Below, one piece after another: positions 9,182 through 18,062 of a stretch of 64,000 nt of DNA. Source of the DNA: Salegentibacter sp. (GTDB taxonomy: Bacteria > Bacteroidota > Bacteroidia > Flavobacteriales > Flavobacteriaceae). The translations under genes and the position numbers were made by a program. The stretch lies in contig CP051246.1 in assembly GCA_017795085.1 (NCBI GenBank), forward strand, positions 3,598,514 to 3,662,513, in the 5' to 3' direction. The notes under the pieces were generated by a model that saw nothing but the letters and a program-made list of their open reading frames with translations, did no database searches and was not told where the DNA came from. Numbering within the stretch: position 1 is the first letter of the stretch; every line of letters begins with the position of its first letter.

Positions 9182-10777
9182 TTAATCTTGTTCTAAAATT
9201 GCATTATTTTGCATGTTTTCACCCTTTTCCACAGGAGTTTTTACATTTCTGAAAACATTATTTTTAAGAACTACATTTTGTGTTTTTTCACCTTCAACTT
9301 TTATAAATGTTCCAGCCTCTACCATTTGAAAAATATTGGTAATAAAAGCATTGGAAACATTATTTAGCTGAAGAATAGGTTCCCCATCAACCGGTTTATC
9401 GGTTTTAATATTATCTATAATTAAATCTTTGGTTTCTTCTATGGTAAAAGAAGGCCCCGACTCAGCATCAATTTTGAAATCATGTAATTCAACATTTTTT
9501 GCCGTGTGAATTTTAAAACCGGTTTCGGCCTGCATATTAATATTTGAAAAGCTGATATTTTGAACCGGCATTTCTTCTATCCCGTGAATATATCCCGCTT
9601 CCTTCACATTTGTTGCTGTAAGGTTACTAATATGAATATTTCTAAAAACAGGAGTACGTTCGGTTACCGGCTCGGGTTTGGTATCGGGATCATAAAACAA
9701 ATTCATAACAATAGCCTGATCCTGGATATTGTTCATTACAATATTATCAATCCGAATTTCTTCTACGGTTCCCCCACGGCCTCGGGCAGATTTTAATCGA
9801 ATCCCGCGATCAGTTCCATCAAAAACACAGTTGGAAATCGTGATTTTTTTTATTCCTCCGGAAGTTTCACTACCCATTACCACTCCCCCATGGCCATCTT
9901 GCATGGTACAGTTGGTAATAGTAACGTTTTCGGTAGGTGTATCCCATTTCCGGCCATTAATATCTCGGCCAGATTTTATGGTAATACAATCATCGCCCAC
10001 ACTAATATTGCAATTTGAAATACGTACATTTTTACAGGAAGTAGGATTAATTCCGTCTGTATTGGGAGACGGCGGATTACGAATAGTTACTCCATCTATG
10101 GTAATATTTTCACTAAAAGCAGGGTTTATAGTCCAAAAAGGAGAATTGACAAATATCACACCTTCAATCATGATATTTTTACTTTCAAAGGCCTGAAAGA
10201 AGGGTGGTCGAAAAAATTTGATGTTCATCGTTCCCTGATAGTATTCTTCAGTTTCAAGGCCTTCATTTTGTTCATCCCACATCTTTTGATACTTATTCAA
10301 AGGTAATTCCTCATCACCCTCAGGATATTTAATTTCGTACATTTTTTTCCACCATGCTTTGCCCTGGCCATCTAATTTTCCTCTACCTGTTATTGCGATA
10401 TTTTCTACATTATTGGCGTAAATGAGCGGTGAAAAATTTTGCATTACGGTACCTTCCCAACGAGATTGCACAAACGGCAGGAAATCATCAAAATCAGTGG
10501 AGAACTTTATAACTGCTCCGGCATCTATATGAAGCGTAATATTGCTCTTCAATTTAATAGCCCCGGTAAGGTATTCTCCTGCCGGAAAATAAATGGTTCC
10601 CTCGCCTTCTTCAGCAGCTTCTTCAATAGCTGAATTTATTATTTCGGTACTTTTTTCTCCTTTGTTGCTCGCTCCCTTTTCAACAATATTTATCCAGTTA
10701 TTTCCGGCAAAACCATACAATGGAAATAACATAGCTAAAAAAAGAACTACCCTAATTCTTTTGATTTTTTCCTGCAT
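9182..10777 (-). CDS. GH28 polygalacturonase-family enzyme (exo/rhamnogalacturonan type)
   Basis: A 531-residue secreted right-handed beta-helix. All four GH28 signature motifs are present in order: NTDGINP (about residue 242), SVGDDCITIKSG (about 262), DGHGGVVMGSE (about 296) and RGIRLKSARG (about 327). The three catalytic Asp residues and the substrate-binding Arg-Leu-Lys are therefore intact. The N-terminus is a signal peptide (LFLAMLFPLYGFAG) with no lipobox. The family hydrolyses alpha-1,4-linked galacturonic acid or the GalA-Rha bond of rhamnogalacturonan. The long insert before the first motif and the absence of a secondary module fit exo-acting Bacteroidota members (inference). It is flanked by the GH140-like gene (8 bp) and GH43-like gene (11 bp). 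Confidence 0.94.
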   Translation of the reverse strand: MQEKIKRIRVVLFLAMLFPLYGFAGNNWINIVEKGASNKGEKSTEIINSAIEEAAEEGEGTIYFPAGEYLTGAIKLKSNITLHIDAGAVIKFSTDFDDFLPFVQSRWEGTVMQNFSPLIYANNVENIAITGRGKLDGQGKAWWKKMYEIKYPEGDEELPLNKYQKMWDEQNEGLETEEYYQGTMNIKFFRPPFFQAFESKNIMIEGVIFVNSPFWTINPAFSENITIDGVTIRNPPSPNTDGINPTSCKNVRISNCNISVGDDCITIKSGRDINGRKWDTPTENVTITNCTMQDGHGGVVMGSETSGGIKKITISNCVFDGTDRGIRLKSARGRGGTVEEIRIDNIVMNNIQDQAIVMNLFYDPDTKPEPVTERTPVFRNIHISNLTATNVKEAGYIHGIEEMPVQNISFSNINMQAETGFKIHTAKNVELHDFKIDAESGPSFTIEETKDLIIDNIKTDKPVDGEPILQLNNVSNAFITNIFQMVEAGTFIKVEGEKTQNVVLKNNVFRNVKTPVEKGENMQNNAILEQD

Positions 10778-10785
10778 AATTCAAG

Positions 10786-12210
10786 CTATTTAGCTTCTAA
10801 AATCAACACCCAGTCATTTCCTTCTTCCTCATCTCCCGGAGGATTAAATGTATAGGGAGCTCCTTCTACTGTATCGATAGTTTCTTTTTCGCCATTTCTA
10901 GGGTTAAACCAGAAAGCTTCAACGGTATCGCCTATTTTGCTAAAGTCAACTTCTATTTCCCTACCGGTATAGGTGTAAATAAGGGCATAATCTTCTCCCC
11001 GGGTAGCAACAATATAATCATAACGCTCCCCAGAATTTAAAACCAAAGATTGATCGGGTACTCTTTCGAAATACGGGAAATCAAGCATTAGTTGTTTTAG
11101 ATACTTCATTTGGGTAGCTCCCGGGTCGTCAAGAGCTTCAGTCCATAGTTTTTCATTGCCATACGCACCAACTTCTCCTTCTTCTTTATGCATCTGCATA
11201 ATCGCACTATGCCCATAAGTATACCCGGCAGCACCGGCAAAAACTGACCAGTACCCGTAACGTCTTACCGCATCATCATCCCAAAAACCTTCTTCGGGAT
11301 CGTGAAGTCCTTCCGGTATCCCTTCATAAGAAGGTTCGGTATCAACAGTAGGTTTTATGGGCTTCATATTATAATCTACTTTTACATAACGCCAGTTATC
11401 CTCTCCGTAATTTTTTTCTGTATCGTCCTGATCGTACCTGCGATGGCCAGATTGAAAAGAATTAAAGTCTAACCAGTCTTCGTTATGAAACCAATCGGAC
11501 GATTGCGTTCTTCCCCTCGGATGAAAAGTCACAAGCTTATCGGGATTGTTTTCTTTTAAGGTCTTTCCCAGGGCATTCCAAACTTCAGTATATTCATTTC
11601 CAAAGGTATCTCCACCGTTAAACCATATAATGTGATCGGAATCCTTATAACGTTCGGTTAAAAAATCTCCGTATTGGATCACCTGTTCTTCGGAAACTTT
11701 CTCTATGTTAGAACCCCAAACCGGAACCAGGGCCATATACAATCCCATCTCTTCTGCTTTTTTAACTATATAATCTACGTGGTCCCAATAGTCATAAGCT
11801 TCCTCATTTTCAAAATCACTTCCTTCTGTTATAACAGGTTGGGCTACATTTTCCTCTTTCAGAGCCTTGTCCCCATAGGCGTTTTCAACATCCAAAGAAT
11901 GCAGAACCATCGCCTGGATAACATTATAGCCTTTTTCTTTTCTATCCTCTAAATATTTAACCGCTTCTTTACGGTCTAATCTTCTAAATAGCAACCAGCC
12001 GGTATCTCCCAACCAAAAGAAGGGTTCTCCGTTTTCAGTTTGAAAGAACCTGTTGTTTTCACTAATCTCAAGTTTAGAAATACCTGTAGCTTCTTCTGCT
12101 TCCTGCCCGGTATTATCTGCTTCCTTTTTTTCGTTTCCGTTTTTACAAGCAGTAAAGACTAATGCAGCTGCAAAAATTAAAAACAGGTAATTCAACTTTA
12201 CGTTTTTCAT
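10786..12210 (-). CDS. GH140-like (DUF4038) apiosidase-type glycosidase, lipoprotein
   Basis: A 474-residue lipoprotein (LVFTACKNG). Residues about 45-370 form a TIM barrel starting ENGEPFFWLGDTGWLLFRR, the typical opening of DUF4038/GH140 proteins. Candidate catalytic acids lie in WFNGGDTFGN (end of strand 4) and VDTEPSYEGIPEG (strand 7), matching the Asp/Glu pair known for the B. thetaiotaomicron apiosidase BT1012. The C-terminal about 90 residues form the small beta-sandwich (collagen-binding-like domain) that accompanies this family. Characterised GH140 enzymes cleave the bond between apiose and galacturonic acid in rhamnogalacturonan II, which fits the neighbouring PL1, GH28 and GH95 genes. 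DUF4038 is broader than apiosidases, so exact substrate is uncertain. Gaps to neighbours are 3 and 8 bp. Confidence 0.8.
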   Translation of the reverse strand: MKNVKLNYLFLIFAAALVFTACKNGNEKKEADNTGQEAEEATGISKLEISENNRFFQTENGEPFFWLGDTGWLLFRRLDRKEAVKYLEDRKEKGYNVIQAMVLHSLDVENAYGDKALKEENVAQPVITEGSDFENEEAYDYWDHVDYIVKKAEEMGLYMALVPVWGSNIEKVSEEQVIQYGDFLTERYKDSDHIIWFNGGDTFGNEYTEVWNALGKTLKENNPDKLVTFHPRGRTQSSDWFHNEDWLDFNSFQSGHRRYDQDDTEKNYGEDNWRYVKVDYNMKPIKPTVDTEPSYEGIPEGLHDPEEGFWDDDAVRRYGYWSVFAGAAGYTYGHSAIMQMHKEEGEVGAYGNEKLWTEALDDPGATQMKYLKQLMLDFPYFERVPDQSLVLNSGERYDYIVATRGEDYALIYTYTGREIEVDFSKIGDTVEAFWFNPRNGEKETIDTVEGAPYTFNPPGDEEEGNDWVLILEAK

Positions 12211-12213
12211 AAT

Positions 12214-15200
12214 TTAGATTTTCTTTTGAAGAAATATTGGATTTCCGTCTAATTGGAAGTTTGTTTGTTCACCACCCGGAACACTTCCTTTCTCATCAAT
12301 TTTTCCGGTGTCTTTATTAATTTCAAGTATTTTATAAGTGCCTTTATATCCTTTCAGGTTAATCTCCGCTTCCTGAGTTTCTTCAGCATAAATTAGAACA
12401 CTTTTATTTTTATTGGCCAGCGCCCAAATATCATTTCCATTAGATACCAGCTTATTTGCAAATTCCATTTTGCTCAATTCAGTATAAAATTCTTCTATAT
12501 CAACGTCGAGAATCGGAACCAAAGAAGCCCCTGCCATTAATTGAGACCAGGGAAACCGAGGTCCGGCATTAGTGGTATAAATCACTGCTTTTTCTGGATA
12601 CTTTTCACGATATTCCCTAACCGCCTTATACACTTCTGTTGCGGTTTCTTTACCGCCGCTCATTTGGCGACCGTGTTGTCTTGGCGCCATATTCTTACCA
12701 CCTTCCGGGGCATAAACACCACCCCCTTTTTTATAATGCCAATACCTGATATTGATAACATCCACTGTTTTTGCCCTTTTTTTATCTTTTAAAATGGCAT
12801 CCTGCACATCTTTGGTGGCACTTAGCCCGATAAGCGGATCTTTCCCTGAATTTTCACTCCAATTTTCAACTTCATCTAACCAAAACTCCACAAAATGAAG
12901 TGGGCCGGTGTATTCCTTACTGGTTAAATGCAAGACATTTTGATGGTTTTCAAAACTCTCTAATGATTTTTGAATATATTTTTGATGTAATTTTCTACGG
13001 TTTTTATGGGTTATATCATAAAATATTTCGGCTACAAAAATTCGTTTATCTCCGGCATAAGGAGCGGGTTCGGGAAAACCGGTCTCATTAATATTATTGG
13101 CCGGCCTCCAGGGAGAGCTTGACCAATGTGCGCCCGCCTCTAAAATATTATGCTGAAAATATTGTTGGTGAATTAATAATTTACCCTCTTTTGCCGCCTT
13201 TTTTGCAAATTTATTTAAGCGATACCAATACCAATCATTATAATCTTCCAAGTTATATTTGCTTAAATGATCCCAGGCAATTTCCTTTCCACTCCTGTTA
13301 AAAGGTTGCTCATAAAAAGGAGGCCAAACATCGGCATCATAACGGCGCACTCTTTCGTGGTCATCCATACGGCGATCATACCACAATCCGTAATTATGCT
13401 CAAAAGCTACATAATCGTTCTCCTGCATATAATCAATCACATCTTCCAACCTATCGGTTACTCCTTTCCCGAATTTTCCCGGTGCAAACCGAGTTATATG
13501 CGGCGTATTTTTTTCAATATCATCGGGACGTAAACTACCACGCCACCACATATTTCTGAAAATATTTCCGGTCAGTAATTTGCCATCGCGTACCAGCAAA
13601 CCATTTTTTAATTCAATTTTCGAATAATTTACTTCTGAATCTGAAGTTTGAATATCTCGTATTTCGGTAATTTCTTGTAAGCCTTCAGCAGAAGTTTGGA
13701 TGTTATTTTCTTCGGAAACTATCTCAATCCAATCTGAAAGGGTTACCAATCCTTCTTTGGCAAGTTGGGTTAAGCGTTCGGCTTGCTCTAAACTCGGGCT
13801 GGTAGAGGCTTCCGCATTTAATGGTTGCACATAGGCCTTAAACGGTACTTGTTCGAGACGTTTTTCTAACTGTACATAAAACAAACTTCTGGGACTAATA
13901 TGTGAGTTTGAACTCTTCCACTCAGCATTTCCTGCAAATTGTCCCCAGGTTCCAAAGGCCCAGTTAAATTTTCCCGGCGGAGCATAATTTTCAACTCTGG
14001 AAGCAGAACTCTCCCACATTACACTATTAATAGCAGTCCAACCCGCACCTCTCCCGTCCTGTCCCCGGTTTTTAAAGCTTAAGGCATCCCCATCAATATT
14101 TACAATATCAAATAGCACCCCTGAAGCATAACTACCAATAGCACCACTAAAGCTATAAGGATTGCGAGCCTCACATTGCACAAAAGCGTTTGGGCCAGTT
14201 GTACCATAGCCTCCTACTGCAAAAGAATGGTAAGCATTTTCAGAATAACAACGTTGAAAAAGTGTTTGCTGCCCTTCGGTATAAAAAGCGTGTCTTCTAA
14301 AAGCAGCTATTTCGGAAACCGGTGACAGATATTTACAATCTTCAACGGTTATTTTTTTTGAAGTACTTAAAATATTTACGCCACTCCCGGCCAGATGCTT
14401 GAAATTAACCTGGCGTACCCAGGCATTTTGTGCATTTTCAATGCTTATCGCACCCCATCTATGCTGTTCATCTTTGGGGTTTTCCTTATCAAAAGTAGAT
14501 TCAACAGTAAGGTTTTCAACTCCGATTTTATTAATTCTTCCCGGCCAATTATATTTAAAAATTTTCAGGGAGTCTTTTTCGATGGAAAGCATATCGGTTA
14601 ATGGAGCATCTAATTGAATTTCATTATCATTTATAGCCTGAACCTCACGATCCCAGGAAAGGTGCCAATCTTCAGGTTGCCAGCCAACCCAATCGCTTTC
14701 TCCGCCAAACTCACGCATTCCTAGTTTTAAAACAAAATCCTTTGTTAGATATTTATGAATAACAAGCTGATCCTCAACTTCTATATTTTGATTTTCCAAG
14801 CTGATTTTTTTAGTGCCAAGCGGAAAATAAGAATTGGAAAACTGAAGCGTATCTGTTATTTCCCGGTCGTTTTTTCCTAAAATCCTAAAAATGGGTTCAC
14901 GTTTAAGCCCGGTACCTAAAACTGTGGTTTTATCTTTCCCGCTTCCGCGAATAACCACTCCTGAAGTTTTAATATAAATTGTCCCTTCAACTTTGAAAAT
15001 TCCTTCATCTAATAAAACCGTCCCTCTAAATCCGTCATCATTAGGATTTAAAGAAGAAATATAATCTACAGCTTCCTGGATTTTTACAGTTGCATCCTCT
15101 TCTGAGACAGTAACTTTTACCTTAGCCTTTACTACAGGTATTGGGTTTTGAGAGCTTTGATATCCGCTATAAGAAAAGTCTGGAATTTTATTTCCCAGAC

Positions 15201-15324
15201 TATCTGAAACATAAGTTATTTCCTCTCCATTGGTTTCAATATCAGGGTAAATTTCTTGCCCCAGCATAAAAAAAGGAAAAAAACATACCACTAAAAATAA
15301 AACTCCAAACCTCACTTTATACAT
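12214..15324 (-). CDS. Large secreted fusion: pectate-lyase-like beta-helix plus TIM-barrel-like domain (DUF6298 type)
   Basis: A 1036-residue secreted protein (signal peptide LFLVVCFFPFFMLGQ). Residues about 75-500 are a right-handed parallel beta-helix: it begins IQEAVDYISSL and GTVLLDEGIFKVEGTIYI and continues with repeated short strands such as ISIENAQNAWVRQVNFKH. Residues about 600-960 form a second, alpha/beta domain rich in aromatic residues (HNYGLWYDRRMDD, HFVEFWLDEVENW, IRYWHYKKGGG), consistent with a TIM-barrel hydrolase and a short C-terminal beta domain. I recognise the general pattern of proteins annotated DUF6298 but know of no demonstrated activity. It is the second gene of the pectin operon, 18 bp after PL1 and 3 bp before the GH140-like gene. 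The context implies a pectin-linked substrate; which of the two domains is catalytic is unknown. Confidence 0.65.
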   Translation of the reverse strand: MYKVRFGVLFLVVCFFPFFMLGQEIYPDIETNGEEITYVSDSLGNKIPDFSYSGYQSSQNPIPVVKAKVKVTVSEEDATVKIQEAVDYISSLNPNDDGFRGTVLLDEGIFKVEGTIYIKTSGVVIRGSGKDKTTVLGTGLKREPIFRILGKNDREITDTLQFSNSYFPLGTKKISLENQNIEVEDQLVIHKYLTKDFVLKLGMREFGGESDWVGWQPEDWHLSWDREVQAINDNEIQLDAPLTDMLSIEKDSLKIFKYNWPGRINKIGVENLTVESTFDKENPKDEQHRWGAISIENAQNAWVRQVNFKHLAGSGVNILSTSKKITVEDCKYLSPVSEIAAFRRHAFYTEGQQTLFQRCYSENAYHSFAVGGYGTTGPNAFVQCEARNPYSFSGAIGSYASGVLFDIVNIDGDALSFKNRGQDGRGAGWTAINSVMWESSASRVENYAPPGKFNWAFGTWGQFAGNAEWKSSNSHISPRSLFYVQLEKRLEQVPFKAYVQPLNAEASTSPSLEQAERLTQLAKEGLVTLSDWIEIVSEENNIQTSAEGLQEITEIRDIQTSDSEVNYSKIELKNGLLVRDGKLLTGNIFRNMWWRGSLRPDDIEKNTPHITRFAPGKFGKGVTDRLEDVIDYMQENDYVAFEHNYGLWYDRRMDDHERVRRYDADVWPPFYEQPFNRSGKEIAWDHLSKYNLEDYNDWYWYRLNKFAKKAAKEGKLLIHQQYFQHNILEAGAHWSSSPWRPANNINETGFPEPAPYAGDKRIFVAEIFYDITHKNRRKLHQKYIQKSLESFENHQNVLHLTSKEYTGPLHFVEFWLDEVENWSENSGKDPLIGLSATKDVQDAILKDKKRAKTVDVINIRYWHYKKGGGVYAPEGGKNMAPRQHGRQMSGGKETATEVYKAVREYREKYPEKAVIYTTNAGPRFPWSQLMAGASLVPILDVDIEEFYTELSKMEFANKLVSNGNDIWALANKNKSVLIYAEETQEAEINLKGYKGTYKILEINKDTGKIDEKGSVPGGEQTNFQLDGNPIFLQKKI

Positions 15325-15342
15325 TCTAATAAACTTATCTAA

Positions 15343-17046
15343 TTATCGTTGTAATAGACTTCCCTGGTTTTTGGCAAGTTCTAAAAGGGTATCTCTATTA
15401 TTACCGCTTTTGCTCCAATCTACCTTTTTAGTTGGATCAATCCCGTTAAAGTAGGTTTCAATATTGGTATAACCATCTCCGTTCATATCTTCTGTAGCGT
15501 CAGAAGCATCTTGTGGATTTAGTCCGTATTTCTCTTCCCAGGCATCAGGAATTCCATCTTTATCAGCATCCTGATAAGGCTCTCCATTATATTCCGGATA
15601 GCCTCCTACCTGTTCAATATCTACAATAATTCCATTTTTGTAGGAATCTTCAGGCATTCTGCGTTTTACATACTCTTTACCGGTATCCATTTCCAATCCA
15701 TCAGGATAATTAATTTCACCGGTACGCACCTGGTTAATCACCCGCTCGTCTACCGGATCTCTTTTAGGAAGAATGGCACCTCCATAATCCAAAACAAAAT
15801 GATAGGCTTCTTTAGCAGACATTAAATTAAAATCTGCAGTTCTAAATGGCTCGTCTTGTTTCATGTAAGCAAAATGATCTTTCTTTTCTTCTTCTGAAAG
15901 TCCTTCAATTTGAACACCGCCGTTCCAATTATCCAGAGAGACTTTAGGGTTACCTTCAACAAAATTTCCTGCTACATAGGCACGGCCATAAGTCCTTGGT
16001 TTTAACCATCCCGATTCCGGTTTTAAAATCCGATGTCTTACGTCGTCCTCTGGAGTTACCGGTCCTGGTTTAAAATAATTATTGATAATATTATACATGG
16101 AGCCGTAATCCCCGCCATCTACCGAGCGGTTCCACCAATTAAATAAAACATTATTAGCGAATGTGAAATCACCATGCATTCCGATAGAAGGATTTCTCCC
16201 TACATTATTTGCCCATAAATTTCTTATAAACGTGCTATTATGACCACCAATCGTACTTCCGAAGGCGTGGTTATAAGTATCTAAACCTTCAGCTGAAATT
16301 GTATTTTGGATAGTAATATTTGAGGTTGGTAATTTTTTACGATCAGAATCTTCATTGGGTCGGAACATATTTCTGTACATAGACATATTTTCATCCAGCC
16401 CCCAACTAACAGAGCAATGATCTACAATTATATTTCCCATTGGATCACCGCTTAAAGCATCATCACGTCGGGTGACCTCAGTTTCACCTCTTCTAAACCG
16501 CATATGCCTAATGATAACATCGTGCGTATCAACCGAAAAAGTTTCTCCTGCTACAACCACACCATCTCCAGGTGCGGTTTGCCCCGCAATTGTGATGTAA
16601 GGAGCACGAAGACTAATTGGAGTCTTCAACCTGATAATTCCTGAAACATTAAAAACAACCGTTCTGGCACCACCGGCTTCACAAGCCTCCCGAAGCGTTC
16701 CGGGGCCACTATCAGCTAAACTGGTTACTACATAAATATCACCACCACGACCTCCCGGCGTATAGGCTCCGCCCCCTTCTGCACCGGGAAATGCAGGAAT
16801 ATCTGCTCTAACAAAATCATTAGGGTTACCTCCCCAGGGAATATAAGGCCGTCCTTCCTTTCTTTCCTCAACGATTACAGGATAAACTTCCTGCTCCCAT
16901 TTCTTTTCTAATCGTTGTTCTTCAAGATTCATTAAAGAATCTGTCTTTGCTTGCTCTTCTTCCGGAATCTCGGGATATTGCGCATAAGCCTGAAAGCAGC
17001 CAATTATCACGAAAACAACTCCAATTATCACCTTTTCCAATTTCAT
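15343..17046 (-). CDS. PL1 family pectate lyase with C-terminal calcium-binding type repeats
   Basis: A 567-residue secreted protein (signal peptide IGVVFVIIGCFQAYAQ). The PL1 beta-helix starts FPGAEGGGAYTPGGRGG and contains the diagnostic VVTSLADSGPGTLREA, ITIAGQTAPGDGV and VDHCSVSWGLDENMS (about residue 212) segments. It cleaves de-esterified polygalacturonate by calcium-dependent beta-elimination. Residues about 488-540 carry DxDxDG-type loops (DADKDGIPDAWEEKYG, DMNGDGYTNIETY), the thrombospondin-3/dockerin-like calcium loops often found at the end of Bacteroidota pectate lyases. It is the first gene of the nine-gene pectin operon, with 224 bp upstream before the SusC stub. It is expected to start pectin backbone breakdown at the cell surface or in the periplasm. 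B. thetaiotaomicron has a PL1 (BT1023) in its RG-II locus. Confidence 0.93.
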   Translation of the reverse strand: MKLEKVIIGVVFVIIGCFQAYAQYPEIPEEEQAKTDSLMNLEEQRLEKKWEQEVYPVIVEERKEGRPYIPWGGNPNDFVRADIPAFPGAEGGGAYTPGGRGGDIYVVTSLADSGPGTLREACEAGGARTVVFNVSGIIRLKTPISLRAPYITIAGQTAPGDGVVVAGETFSVDTHDVIIRHMRFRRGETEVTRRDDALSGDPMGNIIVDHCSVSWGLDENMSMYRNMFRPNEDSDRKKLPTSNITIQNTISAEGLDTYNHAFGSTIGGHNSTFIRNLWANNVGRNPSIGMHGDFTFANNVLFNWWNRSVDGGDYGSMYNIINNYFKPGPVTPEDDVRHRILKPESGWLKPRTYGRAYVAGNFVEGNPKVSLDNWNGGVQIEGLSEEEKKDHFAYMKQDEPFRTADFNLMSAKEAYHFVLDYGGAILPKRDPVDERVINQVRTGEINYPDGLEMDTGKEYVKRRMPEDSYKNGIIVDIEQVGGYPEYNGEPYQDADKDGIPDAWEEKYGLNPQDASDATEDMNGDGYTNIETYFNGIDPTKKVDWSKSGNNRDTLLELAKNQGSLLQR

Positions 17047-17270
17047 ATTTCCAAATTTAAAATGAGAGGCATGCTATAAATCAACCTGTTTCCCACCCGA
17101 TTTTTTTAAAATAATCATTAACAGCCTCATCGCTACCCCCGGCAAGTAGAATAAGCTTACAATGTTTTCGATATCTGTAATTTCAGGATGATACTTTTCT
17201 ACCTACCACCTGGCTTTACGGTTTTTTAAAAACAAGCTACAATAAAGCCATCTCCTTAAACCACTAACCT

Positions 17271-17636
17271 TTATAAGGTTTTTTGCCCGGTTTCATTATA
17301 ACCAATTTTCACAATTTCTTCCAATGGCTGGTCCTCAACCTCCATCTTTACATTGATTTTGTTTTGATCATCTACCTTAATTTTGGTTGTTTTATACTTT
17401 AAAAAGACAAATACCAAAACATCGTCTTCAGATTCCACATCAATAGAGTATTGCCCATACATATTAGTTACCGCCCCCTGGTTGGTTCCTTTAATTACCA
17501 CATTAACGCCAGCAATAGGCAATTCATCATCTTCTCCCGTAACCGTACCACTAATATTTCTTTCCTGAGCCATTAAGATTCCGGAGAAAGAAAACAATAT
17601 CAAAAAGCTAAATAGAATAATTTTTTTTGAAATCAT
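17271..17636 (-). pseudogene. Truncated SusC-type TonB-dependent receptor (only the N-terminal CarboxypepD-like domain remains)
   Basis: 121 codons. A signal peptide (LILFSFSGILMAQ) is followed by one CarboxypepD-regulatory-like domain (ISGTVTGEDDELPIAGVNV to INVKMEVEDQ). It then ends in PLEEIVKIGYNETGQKTL, a degraded form of the SusC junction LDEVVVVGYGTQKKxxLTGA, exactly where the plug domain should begin. The stop follows an A-rich run, and the 224 bp downstream hold no recognisable plug or barrel sequence in any frame. This is what remains of the importer that should head the pectin operon, or a decayed duplicate. A functional free-standing domain is possible but less likely. Intact relatives in the window (24736, 37572, 55022) keep about 900-1000 further residues. 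Confidence 0.75.
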
Positions 17637-18062
17637 ATCTGCATGTTTAATTCGTTCATTTCAAATGTGTAGCTCACATTTATCCCAATCCAAATCAAAC
17701 ATATTAACTTAATTTTAGTAATGTATCCTGCACTATACTGCCTGAACATCCAAAAATTAACCCTTATTTAATTAAAAAATAAATTTATCATCATAAAAAT
17801 TTGAATATTAACGCTTTAACATCTCCAAATTGTCACACCCACAATTCATAAGAAATCATTTTTTGGCAATATTTTTGAAAAAATTCACCCTTTTTATAAA
17901 GCCACTATTACATAATGCTGAAGCCTATTTAAAAAACTCATTATTTCTTTATAGTTTTGGAAATCTAAATTTTTGATTTACCAGATTTAATTTATTGAGA
18001 TTTAGAAGTTTTAGGTGGGTCAATTTTTAGCGAAATCTATCTTTATACATAAAAAGTTACTC
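17637..18062. promoter_or_regulatory. Divergent intergenic region (426 bp) between the SusC stub and the BNR lipoprotein
   Basis: Strongly AT-rich and non-coding. It must hold promoters for both directions. Two matches to the Bacteroidota -7 consensus TAnnTTTG are visible: TATGTTTG on the minus strand (17696-17703), about 60 bp before the stub, and TAGTTTTG on the plus strand (17952-17959), about 100 bp before the lipoprotein start. Neither has a convincing TTTG at -33, so both are weak calls. No operator-like palindrome was seen. Confidence 0.3.

Noticed and set aside
9729-10196. A 155-codon plus-strand reading frame inside the GH28 gene
   Set aside because: It is antisense to a gene with all catalytic motifs, has no family resemblance or start context, and reflects the codon bias of the real gene.
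17052-17059. TAAATTTG as the -7 promoter element of the pectin operon
   Set aside because: It is only 6 bp from the PL1 start codon, too close for a promoter.
17047-17270. Remaining SusC plug or barrel sequence after the stub
   Set aside because: Translated in the minus frames it gives only short pieces (for example GGSDEAVNDYFKKIGWETG), none resembling SusC.
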